A DNA stretch of 9,287 nt, from contig DAIDTZ010000372.1 of NCBI GenBank assembly GCA_027456925.1, positions 1-9,287 on the forward strand, given 5' to 3'. The notes under the pieces are model-generated. The model did no database searches. It was not told the origin of the DNA and worked only from the letters and a program-made list of their open reading frames with translations. A program made the translations under genes and the position numbers. The stretch comes from Nitrospirota bacterium (GTDB taxonomy: Bacteria; Nitrospirota; UBA9217). How positions within the stretch are numbered: position 1 is the stretch's first letter; each line of letters begins with the position of its first letter. Positions 1 through 5,915 of this stretch are shown in pieces.

Positions 1-2
1 TG

Positions 3-164
3 CGCGAGGCTGCCCTTGCGGCGGATCTCGACAGGATCTTGAAGCTGAGCAGGCAGGTAGAGGCTTACGATCGTGATATTGCGAGCGAGCTCCGCGTTCT
101 TGCCTCACGCTCCGCCTACCAGCGTTTGCTCGATCTGCTGATATCGGGAAAGGACGCATCTTGA
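3..164 (+). CDS. C-terminal fragment of an unidentified protein (possibly regulatory/kinase-like)
   Basis: This is an open frame running in from the left edge, with its first complete codon at base 3 and a TGA stop at 162-164. It gives 53 residues of the C-terminus. The visible part is soluble, charged and almost certainly alpha-helical: it starts REAALAADLDRILKLS, contains RQVEAYDRDIASELRVLA, and ends RLLDLLISGKDAS. Short helical tails of this kind, with a leucine-rich last helix, occur at the C-termini of hybrid sensor kinases and Hpt-type proteins. No diagnostic motif (no phosphorylatable His box) falls inside the window, so that is only a guess. The frame is open and has ordinary coding character, so a real gene end is likely. 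The stop overlaps a TTG at 161 that could start a small coupled ORF. Confidence 0.6.
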   Translation, partial: REAALAADLDRILKLSRQVEAYDRDIASELRVLASRSAYQRLLDLLISGKDAS

Positions 165-289
165 AACACCCTGGCGAACCGGCTGCGGCTGCGGACATCC
201 TCGTCCTGAAGGAGTTCCCCGATTATTACACCCGCCCGGCACAGGTGGAGACGGCAGCCGGCGATTCTTGGGCCAGGAAAGGGAAATAG
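161..289 (+). CDS. Tiny ORF overlapping the upstream stop; possible receiver-domain remnant
   Basis: This 42-codon ORF begins with TTG at 161, overlapping the TGA of the upstream frame, and ends with TAG at 287-289. A reasonable SD (AAAGGA, 149-154) lies six bases before the TTG, which would suit translational coupling. The protein begins LKHPGEPAAAADILVLKEFP and ends TRPAQVETAAGDSWARKGK. The first part faintly recalls the beta-1 strand of response regulators (ADILVVDD), and the second recalls the stretch after helix 1 (YxVRPAxxGxxAL). The acidic pocket and most of helix 1 are absent. It could be a real small gene, a decayed or internally deleted response regulator, or chance. No function is assigned. 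Confidence 0.3.
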   Translation: MKHPGEPAAAADILVLKEFPDYYTRPAQVETAAGDSWARKGK

Positions 290-307
290 GCACAAGAGGT
301 GTTTGCC

Positions 308-1369
308 ATGACTGTAGAGAGTGATTCTTATCGCGGAACGCGTTTCCTCGTCATTGCCGCAGCGCTTGTGATCATCGTCGGGGGCATCAACCAGGCACAG
401 TCGGTACTGGTGTCGATCCTCGTTGCTGTTTTCCTTGCTGTCATCGGGACGCCGCTGGTGCACTGGCTCGAACGAAAACGCCTTCCCTCCGTTATTGCGG
501 TGTTTCTCGTCGTAGCAGGCATGATTGCTGTTCTGCTGATGATCGGCGCGCTCGTCGGCACGTCTGTTATCGGCTTTTCCAATGCCCTGCCTTCTTATGA
601 GGAGCGTATTCAGGAACAAGTATCGGCACTGAAGGCGCTGTTATCAAGGAAAGGCATGGTAATCACGGACAAGGTCCTGTCCGAGTTTATCAATCCGGGG
701 GCGGTGATGCGTCTGACGGCCCGCATGCTCGCGGGGTTGGGTTCGGCGTTTTCGAACATTGTCCTGATTCTGCTCACCGTAACCTTTATACTGCTCGAAG
801 CCCCAAGCTTTCCGTTGAAGCTTCGCGCTGTCCTTGGCGATCCAAAGCAGGTCTTTCCCCAATTCACGAAATTCGTCGATGATATCAAACGCTATATGGT
901 CATCAAGACGCTCATCAGTCTTGCCACGGGGGTCCTGATCTGGATATGGTTGACCATCCTCGGCGTGGATTTTCCTGTTCTCTGGGGTTTCCTGACCTTT
1001 TTGCTCCACTATATACCCAATGTCGGCTCTGTTATTGCCGCCGTTCCCGCAGTTCTTCTCGCCCTTATCCAACTCGGGCCAAGCCGTGCCGCGCTCGTGG
1101 CTGCCGGTTATGTGGTTGTTGAGTTCATACTTGGCAACATGATTGAGCCGAGGCTCATGGGGCAGAAGCTTGCCCTGTCCACGCTGGTTGTCTTTCTCTC
1201 ATTGGTCTTTTGGGGAAGCCTGCTCGGTCCGGTCGGCATGGTTTTGTGCATACCGCTGACCATGACCCTCAAGTTTGCATGCGAGAACAATAAAAGCACA
1301 CAATGGATCTCGGTTTTGCTCAGCTCCGAGCCGGCCACCGAACAAGGTCCTCGTGGCGTAAAAAAATGA
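308..1369 (+). CDS. AI-2E family transporter (first copy)
   Basis: This is a polytopic inner-membrane protein of the AI-2E/PerM family (Pfam AI-2E_transport; TqsA, YdiK and PerM are relatives), 353 residues long and within the usual 330-400 range. Hydrophobic segments lie at about 12-30, 34-52, 60-90, 146-164, 201-222, 226-255, 260-277 and 287-325, with a soluble stretch at about 95-140. The family's C-terminal signatures are clear: LLHYIPNVGSVIAAVPA at 233-249, GNMIEPRLMG at 276-285, and GSLLGPVGMVLCIPL at 303-317. A GTG at 299 lies in frame, but the SD (AAGAGG, 294-299) overlaps it and sits eight bases before the ATG at 308, which is therefore chosen. It is followed after 37 bases by the DUF883-like gene, apparently in one operon. 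Substrates of most family members are unknown, so quorum-signal export should not be assumed from the name; some relatives are Na+/H+ antiporters. Confidence 0.92.
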   Translation: MTVESDSYRGTRFLVIAAALVIIVGGINQAQSVLVSILVAVFLAVIGTPLVHWLERKRLPSVIAVFLVVAGMIAVLLMIGALVGTSVIGFSNALPSYEERIQEQVSALKALLSRKGMVITDKVLSEFINPGAVMRLTARMLAGLGSAFSNIVLILLTVTFILLEAPSFPLKLRAVLGDPKQVFPQFTKFVDDIKRYMVIKTLISLATGVLIWIWLTILGVDFPVLWGFLTFLLHYIPNVGSVIAAVPAVLLALIQLGPSRAALVAAGYVVVEFILGNMIEPRLMGQKLALSTLVVFLSLVFWGSLLGPVGMVLCIPLTMTLKFACENNKSTQWISVLLSSEPATEQGPRGVKK

Positions 1370-1406
1370 AATGATCCTGAGACCTGGAACAGGAAGGAGA
1401 AAAAAG

Positions 1407-1766
1407 ATGACTGAAGAAACACGCGATAAAGAACTGGATGCGCTGAAGACCGATATCGCACGCTTGCGCGAGGAGATCGCCTCACTTGCCTCCGGCGTGA
1501 AGAAATTCGCCGGAGCAAAGGCTGCCGGCGCCCAGGGCGAAGAGGGGCTCGAAGCGTCCGAAGAGGAAGGTTCCGCACAGGGCGGGCAAGGCCTCGGCGT
1601 ATTTGCGGATTTATGGCATAAGTTCGACTCATCGCGGATCCACGGTGAAAAAGTCGTCAAGGGTCTTGCCGATGAAGTCGAGCGGTATCCCCTGGTGAGT
1701 GTCATGGCCGCATTCGGCCTGGGCTACATAATCGCCAAGCTGTGGTACCAGGAAAACAAGCAATGA
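1407..1766 (+). CDS. DUF883 (ElaB/YqjD-like) C-terminally anchored membrane protein
   Basis: This is a 119-residue protein with the ElaB/YqjD/YgaM layout: a charged helical N-terminus, a linker, and one hydrophobic anchor at the C-terminus. Residues 4-30 form a probable coiled coil (DKELDALKTDIARLREEIAS). Residues 35-62 are a low-complexity Ala/Gly/Glu linker. Residues 93-112 carry the family-like end (ERYPLVSVMAAFGLGYII) followed by a short basic/polar tail. In E. coli, such proteins are stationary-phase inner-membrane proteins that bind ribosomes; that function is only presumed here. A longer reading from ATG 1371 is possible, but AAGGAG at 1394-1399 lies at ideal distance from ATG 1407. 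Its stop overlaps the next start as ATGA, indicating translational coupling with the YqjE-like gene, the partner it also has in enterobacteria. Confidence 0.82.
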   Translation: MTEETRDKELDALKTDIARLREEIASLASGVKKFAGAKAAGAQGEEGLEASEEEGSAQGGQGLGVFADLWHKFDSSRIHGEKVVKGLADEVERYPLVSVMAAFGLGYIIAKLWYQENKQ

Positions 1767-2056
1767 AGATACTAACTGCGCTCATGGAAAGTGCCGCTGC
1801 CTTTTTGCGCCTGCTGGAAGCAGAAGGGCGAATACTGCGAAGGTCAATCGTGCGCGTGGGATGGGCGATTGCGTTTATCGTTATTGCCTCGCTCCTGGTG
1901 CTGGCAGCGGCAGGTTTTTTCCTGGCTGGTATATACCAGTACCTTGCCGCGCAGTTGTCCCCAGGGGCTGCGTCGCTTCTCGTGTCTATCCCGGCCCTTG
2001 TACTGGCACTGATCTTCGCTCGTATCGTGAACCGGTGGACTGACGACCCGAAATGA
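1763..2056 (+). CDS. YqjE-like two-helix membrane protein (phage-holin-superfamily-III type)
   Basis: This is a 97-residue protein. It has an amphipathic N-terminal helix (residues 1-30, ending in EAEGRILRRSIVR), two transmembrane segments at about 34-58 and 68-88, and a short charged end (RIVNRWTDDPK). Size, topology and position directly after a DUF883 gene match YqjE/DUF1469 proteins, which databases often label 'phage holin family' because of a shared two-helix profile. Nothing here suggests prophage or lysis. The start is the ATG at 1763, overlapping the upstream TGA, with an AGGAAA-like SD at 1750-1755. Starting upstream at 1742 would place more of it inside the preceding gene without a better SD. 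The likely role is an inner-membrane accessory protein working with its DUF883 partner; the biochemical function is unknown. Confidence 0.78.
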   Translation: MKILTALMESAAAFLRLLEAEGRILRRSIVRVGWAIAFIVIASLLVLAAAGFFLAGIYQYLAAQLSPGAASLLVSIPALVLALIFARIVNRWTDDPK

Positions 2057-2141
2057 AACTGCGTCCGGTTTCGTGAGCCAGTTGCAGTCGATGATCAGGA
2101 ACAATTGTAAGAATGTGTTTAATAAAAAGGAGGCGAAGGTA

Positions 2142-2525
2142 ATGCAGAAAAAACCGTTCTTTAAAATGCTTTCAATCTATCTTGTATTTGCGGTTGTTCT
2201 CCTCACGCTCCCCGCGCAGGGTTGGGCCATGTTCATACCGGCGGCCGAATCCACCTCAGCCAGACAGGCGGACATGATCACGATTCAGAAAACCCTGGAA
2301 TCGGCAGTGGTTAAACAGCGGCTGATGGACTACGGACTCTCTTCCGAAGAGGCAATGGCGCGGATCAACATGCTCTCTGATGAACAGACCCACCAGTTGG
2401 CGGGGCATATGGACTCGGTCCAGGCGGGCGCGGACGACCTCGGGGCGGTGGTGTTTATACTCGTGGTGGCCATTCTCGTCGTGTTGATCCTGGAACTCAC
2501 CGGGCACCGCGTCATTGTCAGGTGA
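2142..2525 (+). CDS. PA2779 family small membrane protein
   Basis: This is a 127-residue protein with a hydrophobic N-terminal signal/anchor at about 8-28 (ending LPAQGWAM), a helical periplasmic middle, and a second transmembrane segment at about 101-118 before a basic tail (GHRVIVR). The middle holds a PA2779-like pattern: a repeated helix VVKQRLMDYGLSSEEAMARI (57-76), then LSDEQTHQLAGHMDSVQAG (78-96). In Pseudomonas, PA2779 neighbours a C39-type cysteine peptidase (PA2778 family); no such gene is present here. The GTG at 2073 would add 23 residues, but AAGGAGG at 2127-2133 sits eight bases before ATG 2142, so that start is preferred. An 85-base gap separates it from the YqjE-like gene. A strong intrinsic terminator follows 23 bases after the stop, so this gene ends its transcription unit. 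Function is unknown. Confidence 0.75.
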   Translation: MQKKPFFKMLSIYLVFAVVLLTLPAQGWAMFIPAAESTSARQADMITIQKTLESAVVKQRLMDYGLSSEEAMARINMLSDEQTHQLAGHMDSVQAGADDLGAVVFILVVAILVVLILELTGHRVIVR

Positions 2526-2548
2526 GATAATGGATCCTGTATGACAAG

Positions 2549-2590
2549 GGGCCGCGGACATGATGCAACATGCACGCGGCCCTTTATTTT
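2549..2590 (+). terminator. Intrinsic (rho-independent) terminator after the PA2779-family gene
   Basis: GGGCCGCG at 2549-2556 pairs perfectly with CGCGGCCC at 2575-2582, and a smaller inner CATG/CATG pairing (2559-2562 with 2569-2572) stabilises the loop. The stem is followed directly by TTTATTTT at 2583-2590. The eight-base GC-rich stem and U-rich tail on the + strand, just downstream of the stop at 2525, form a convincing transcription end for the 308-2525 gene group. Confidence 0.85.
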
Positions 2591-2743
2591 CATGGCGCTG
2601 CTCTTTGCTTAAACAGGCGATCGAGCTGTTGCCTAAACGTTGCGGTTGCGGCAAGGACGGGTAAATTGAACGGGTTGTTTACTTTATAAAAAAATGAGAC
2701 CGATGCGTGATCAGATAAAAAATCTCAGTTTACGGGTCCATCT

Positions 2744-2760
2744 CATGCGCATCCATGCGC
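2744..2760. repeat. Short direct repeat CATGCGC x2 before the phospholipase gene
   Basis: CATGCGC occurs at 2744-2750 and again at 2754-2760, exactly ten bases (one helical turn) apart and just before the SD region of the phospholipase gene. The first copy includes the palindrome ATGCGCAT (2745-2752), and a related GATGCGT lies at 2702-2708. It could be an operator or simple chance. The rest of the 2591-2773 gap shows no convincing promoter or gene. Confidence 0.25.
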
Positions 2761-2773
2761 CTCGGGGGGTACA

Positions 2774-3766
2774 ATGAAGAAAATGGCAGCCGCATTGCTC
2801 ATCGTGACGCTATTTCCCGGCTCTGCCGATGCAGTCGGGCTCCTGGTGCAAGAGGACTCTCAGAAGGCGCTCCACCAGGCCGATGCGGCGAGCCAATCGC
2901 AAGAGGCGGATCATTCTGAAAGCCCGGCGCTTCCTGGTCAGGAACAAAAACTGCGGTTGGACGAACAAATGATGAAAAAAGCCGACAGGCCTGTGGCTGC
3001 GTACAATACGAATTATTTTGCGATCGACAATTTGCCCGGCAGCGCCAAAGCACAGATTAAGTTCCAAATAAGCATGAAGTTCCGGCTGCTGACACCGAAC
3101 TTATACGTCTTCAAATATAACTTTTTCCCGGCCTATTTTGCCTACACGCAGATGTCGCTCTGGAACGAAGGACAGTCTTCCATGCCTTTCGAGGAAAGCA
3201 ATTATAACCCGGAGTTTTTTTTAGACTATCCGGTAAATGGCACGATCATCGGCAGGATCAAACTGCGCAACATCGTTGTCAGTCCTCTCGAGCACGAATC
3301 CAACGGCCTCGCCGGCGTCCAATCGCGCAGCTGGAACAGACAATATGTTCTGATCAGGTTCGGTCTGGAGCCGAGGGAAAAAATGGCAGTAACAAATTCA
3401 TTCTTGTCGGACAAGGCGCTCCTGTATGTCAAACTTTGGCACGCATCGGGTTATCAAGACGAGAATGCCTATCTTCAGGCTGCCAATAAAAACGGCACCT
3501 TTCTCGATTATATGGGGATAGGGGAGGTCGGGATCAGCATCAGAAACTTTCTCTGGGGAGGGAGCTTGCGGGACCATCAGCTGGATTTTAAAACGCCGAT
3601 TTTTCCTGATAAGCACAAAGATTCTTACAAGCTGGAACTCCGGCAGCAGATTCCGAATATGAATTTTGCACTGTACCTGCAGTACTGGTACGGATACGGA
3701 GAAACCCTGATGCGATTCGACCAGTTCGGGCACAGAGGGTTTGCAGGGCTCTCATTTTCTTATTAA
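2774..3766 (+). CDS. pldA: Outer-membrane phospholipase A (OMPLA family)
   Basis: This calcium-dependent outer-membrane phospholipase hydrolyses acyl esters of phospholipids that reach the outer leaflet. It has 330 residues (E. coli PldA has 289). A signal peptide spans 1-20 (AAALLIVTLFPGSADA, cut before VG), then a polar Q/E/A-rich stretch at about 21-75, then a 12-strand-type barrel from NTNYFAI (78-84) to the C-terminal aromatic residue (GLSFSY). The active site is intact: HESNG at 174-178 and SRSWNR at 184-189 supply His174, Ser176 and Asn188, with the same spacing as His142/Ser144/Asn156 of E. coli. Ser184 aligns with calcium ligand Ser152. YGYGETLMRFD near 306-316 matches the E. coli YSGYGESLIDYN strand. 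The start is ATG 2774 with a G-rich SD-like stretch (2764-2769). It is preceded by a terminator, so it probably has its own promoter. It is probably involved in membrane-asymmetry or stress response. Confidence 0.93.
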   Translation: MKKMAAALLIVTLFPGSADAVGLLVQEDSQKALHQADAASQSQEADHSESPALPGQEQKLRLDEQMMKKADRPVAAYNTNYFAIDNLPGSAKAQIKFQISMKFRLLTPNLYVFKYNFFPAYFAYTQMSLWNEGQSSMPFEESNYNPEFFLDYPVNGTIIGRIKLRNIVVSPLEHESNGLAGVQSRSWNRQYVLIRFGLEPREKMAVTNSFLSDKALLYVKLWHASGYQDENAYLQAANKNGTFLDYMGIGEVGISIRNFLWGGSLRDHQLDFKTPIFPDKHKDSYKLELRQQIPNMNFALYLQYWYGYGETLMRFDQFGHRGFAGLSFSY

Positions 3767-3787
3767 GAGTATGCCAAAGCGCGGGGT

Positions 3788-3806
3788 CGGGCCGCGTCTT
3801 GGCCCG
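3788..3806 (+). other. GC-rich hairpin downstream of pldA (weak terminator candidate)
   Basis: CGGGCC (3788-3793) and GGCCCG (3801-3806) form a six-pair stem with a seven-base loop, 21 bases after the phospholipase stop. There is no T-run after it, so it is not a standard intrinsic terminator. It may still protect the 3' end of the mRNA or slow the polymerase. Confidence 0.3.
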
Positions 3807-3829
3807 CTAACGGCGCCGACATAAGGGTG

Positions 3830-3838
3830 TGTTAGAAT
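3830..3838 (+). promoter_or_regulatory. Possible extended -10 promoter for the DUF3108 gene pair
   Basis: TGTTAGAAT matches the extended -10 pattern TGn-TATAAT with one mismatch in the hexamer (TAGAAT, 3833-3838). No good -35 box lies at the usual distance, which extended -10 promoters can tolerate. It would give a leader of about 160 bases before the DUF3108 start. The evidence is sequence pattern only. Confidence 0.3.
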
Positions 3839-3917
3839 AGTATTGATCACGGACATGATACAGAAAATAAGGAAGAGTTGTAAAATTGCGGGGGCACTTC
3901 TTCGTGAGGGTTTATCG

Positions 3918-3956
3918 ATGAGAAGAACATCCGAATTGCACTGGCGGACTCATTAA
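3918..3956 (+). CDS. Possible 12-codon leader ORF before the DUF3108 gene
   Basis: ATG at 3918 is preceded by GAGGG (3906-3910) with a seven-base spacer, and the frame reads MRRTSELHWRTH before TAA at 3954-3956. The SD is good, but the ORF is too short to judge as coding. It shows no run of one amino acid that would mark a classic attenuator, and no clear alternative hairpins follow. It may be a leader peptide or chance. Confidence 0.18.
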   Translation: MRRTSELHWRTH

Positions 3957-4007
3957 GGTGACCCTCTCAGATGACCCCGGCGGGTGCCCGAGAGGATGGC
4001 GAGAAAA

Positions 4008-4901
4008 ATGATGAGCCTGATGGATCTATTCCTTTGTTGTAAAGAAAAGCTGCGTTCGATCGCCTTATGTTCCTTCGTTTTTTGCTGCCGGCTGGCTCCC
4101 GGCGCGCTCAGCGCGGTGGAACAGGCAGCGGGGGAACAGGGGATTGCCGCCGTCCCGTCACGCGTTATGCCGTTCAAGCCGGGAGAAACACTGGTGTACG
4201 GTATCAGCTGGTCCAATATCGTTACGGCGGGGACCGCGACCATGGAGGTCAAAGCGGGGGCGACGCCGGACGGGAAACAGGTCCTGCGGCTCATCGTGAC
4301 AACACACACCGCGGGTCTGGTGGATGTGTTCTACCGTGTGAGCGACAGGCTTGAGAGCGTCTTTGACCCGAAAATCATGGAAAGCCTCTCGTTCAACCTC
4401 AACGAAAAGCACGGAAAGAAAAAAAGACGCACCGAGCTGGTCTTCGACCATACGGACCGGACCGTCGTCAGCAAGCTCAATGACGATCCCCCGAAGACCT
4501 TTGCGATACCGGACTCGGTGCAGGACGCCTTATCGTCGCTCTACTATCTCCGGACGAGGGGGGATTTCACAATCGGCAAGGATATCAGCATCGATGTTTT
4601 CGACGGCGGCAAGAACTGGTCCGTCGACGTCCGCACCCTGGGCAGGGAAAAGGTGAAGACCCCGGCCGGGGAGTTTTCTACGATCAAGGTCAGGACTTTT
4701 CCCAAGTACAAGGGGGTCTTCATGAACACCGGGGAGATTTTCATCTGGCTTACGGACGACAGCCGGAGGCTCCCGGTTCTCATGAAGAGCACTATCGCCA
4801 TCGGGTCCATCGTGTCCACCCTGACGAGCATGAAACTGGGCGATGAGGAGCCTCCTGCGGAGAAGCCGGCGTTGCCGCCGGATAAAGAAGCGACAAAATA
4901 G
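4008..4901 (+). CDS. Exported DUF3108 domain protein
   Basis: This is a periplasmic or envelope protein of 297 residues from the chosen start, with a DUF3108 domain at about 55-275. Recognisable family pieces are FKPGETLVYGISWSNIVTAG (56-75), a middle block with VQDALSSLYYLR (171-182), VKTPAGEFSTIKVRTF (216-231), and GEIFIWLTDDSRRLPVLMKS (242-261), followed by the typical IxxGSIVSTL end. The domain is thought to be a beta-rich, lipid-carrier-like fold; no biochemical role is established. Residues 13-36 form a signal-peptide-like stretch ending in PGALSA. It is unusually rich in cysteines (10, 11, 21, 26, 27) without a proper lipobox. The start is uncertain: GTG 3984 and ATGs at 3996, 4008, 4011 and 4020 share the frame, and 4008 has an AGAGG (3991-3995) at a long 12-base distance. 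The C-terminus is a Pro/Glu/Lys tail. It is followed after 82 bases by another exported gene. Confidence 0.85.
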   Translation: MMSLMDLFLCCKEKLRSIALCSFVFCCRLAPGALSAVEQAAGEQGIAAVPSRVMPFKPGETLVYGISWSNIVTAGTATMEVKAGATPDGKQVLRLIVTTHTAGLVDVFYRVSDRLESVFDPKIMESLSFNLNEKHGKKKRRTELVFDHTDRTVVSKLNDDPPKTFAIPDSVQDALSSLYYLRTRGDFTIGKDISIDVFDGGKNWSVDVRTLGREKVKTPAGEFSTIKVRTFPKYKGVFMNTGEIFIWLTDDSRRLPVLMKSTIAIGSIVSTLTSMKLGDEEPPAEKPALPPDKEATK

Positions 4902-4983
4902 CGATGCAAAAAGCATTTTCAACCAACGTGCGAAAAAAACGGGAAGAACGACGGATCTCATCCAGGCGAGGAAAGGGGAAAAA

Positions 4984-5814
4984 ATGAAGAGAATAATAAC
5001 TCAGCTGACACGATCCTTTACAAAAAGGCGAAGACCATTGGCTGTGCTTGGACCATTGGCTCTCATCATCCTCCTGCTGTGGCCCGGTCCTCTGGCGGCG
5101 GCCCCGATCCCGGTACGCTTTGTCGAGGGCGTCTCTCACGGTTTTCTTGTCCTGCGCACGCTCAAGGGCGAGCTCATTGCGCCGGGCGAGCTTATACAGG
5201 TAACCCGGGGCAGAGACGTCGACAGCCGGATGATATTCCACTTTAAGGACGGGTCGGTGTTCGACGAGACGGTGGTATTCTCCCAGGATCGGGTCTTTAC
5301 CATGCAGAGCTACCATTTGGTGCAGCGCGGGCCGGTCTTTCCCGAGGACACCGAGGTCCATCTGGAGCGGGACTCCGGCAAGTACCGCGTGACGACCAAA
5401 TCACACAAAAACGGGAAGGAGAAAGTGATCCAAGGCACGCTCAACCTGCCCCTTGACGTTTACAACGGAATGGTGCTCACCGTTGCAAAGAACCTTCTCA
5501 AGGACGCCAGAGAGACCGTCCACTTTGTGGCCTTCATGCCCAAGCCCATGCTCATCCAGGTGAAGATTTGGCCGGCCGGTGAGCACAAGGTGATGGTCGG
5601 CGACCTCGAGAAGTCGGCAATCCACTACATCTTCAGGCCCAAACTGTCGAGCTGGCTCACGTATTTCGCCAGGTTGTTCGGACGCACGCCGCCGGACTAC
5701 CACGCCTGGATTCTCACCGACGAGGTGCCGGCGTTTGTGAGATTTGAGGGGCCGCTCTACACCACGGGACCGGTCTGGCGGATCGAGCTGCTGAGCCCCA
5801 GCTGGCCCGAATAA
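4984..5814 (+). CDS. Exported protein of unknown function paired with DUF3108
   Basis: This is a 276-residue protein I cannot assign to a named family. It has a long signal sequence: basic n-region (TKRRRP, 13-18), hydrophobic core 19-36, and a cut probably after LAAA at 40. The mature part is soluble and beta-rich, with motifs HGFLVLRTLKGELIAPGE (52-69), SRMIFHFKDGSVFDETVVFS (81-100), LPLDVYNGMVLTVAKNLL (155-172), and a C-terminal block DYHAWILTDEVPAFVRFEGP (238-257). The DGS-DET-VF pattern and the late 'W-[IL]-LTD...P' segment resemble in outline the DUF3108 end of its neighbour (IWLTDDSRRLPV), so a distant DUF3108/LolA-like fold is possible but inferred. The frame is open back to 4843, inside the preceding gene, but AAGGGGA at 4973-4979 favours ATG 4984. 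It probably forms an operon with the DUF3108 gene. Confidence 0.8.
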   Translation: MKRIITQLTRSFTKRRRPLAVLGPLALIILLLWPGPLAAAPIPVRFVEGVSHGFLVLRTLKGELIAPGELIQVTRGRDVDSRMIFHFKDGSVFDETVVFSQDRVFTMQSYHLVQRGPVFPEDTEVHLERDSGKYRVTTKSHKNGKEKVIQGTLNLPLDVYNGMVLTVAKNLLKDARETVHFVAFMPKPMLIQVKIWPAGEHKVMVGDLEKSAIHYIFRPKLSSWLTYFARLFGRTPPDYHAWILTDEVPAFVRFEGPLYTTGPVWRIELLSPSWPE

Positions 5815-5915
5815 GCGCGAGCGGGTCTGGGCGGGGTGTTACCCCTGCCGCGGTTCCGTGACGATACAAAAGGATCTTTTTTCAGTGCCCGCTTTTATGG
5901 GGAAGGGAGGCAGCG

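Noticed and set aside
308..1369. Quorum-sensing (autoinducer-2 export) locus
   Set aside because: The AI-2E name covers transporters of many substrates. No luxS, lsr or sensor gene is seen in the window, so the sequence does not support this role.
1763..2056. Possible prophage signal from the holin-like protein
   Set aside because: The similarity is to the YqjE type of two-helix proteins. No phage structural, lysis or integration genes are present, and the gene is coupled to a DUF883 housekeeping-type partner.
2118..2123. -10-like box TTTAAT before the PA2779-family gene
   Set aside because: There is no matching -35, and a transcript starting there would begin at or inside the Shine-Dalgarno sequence.
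2666..2690. Promoter TTGAAC / TATAAA before pldA
   Set aside because: The two boxes are only 13 bases apart, too close for a standard sigma-70 promoter, and no extended -10 or alternative -35 was found.
3971..4042. 23-codon ORF starting at ATG 3971 in another frame
   Set aside because: It has no clear SD and overlaps the start of the DUF3108 gene. Its peptide (begins MTPAGAREDGEK) shows nothing recognisable.
4792..5361. Minus-strand open frame of 189 codons across the DUF3108/unknown gene junction
   Set aside because: It spans two well-supported + strand genes, has no good SD, and shows no recognisable protein features.
5833..5882. Terminator between the unknown exported gene and the second AI-2E gene
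   Set aside because: GGGGT-GTT-ACCCC (5833-5845) has only five pairs and no following T-run. The T-run at 5877-5882 is preceded only by a weak AAAAG/CTTTT stem. Neither makes a convincing terminator.
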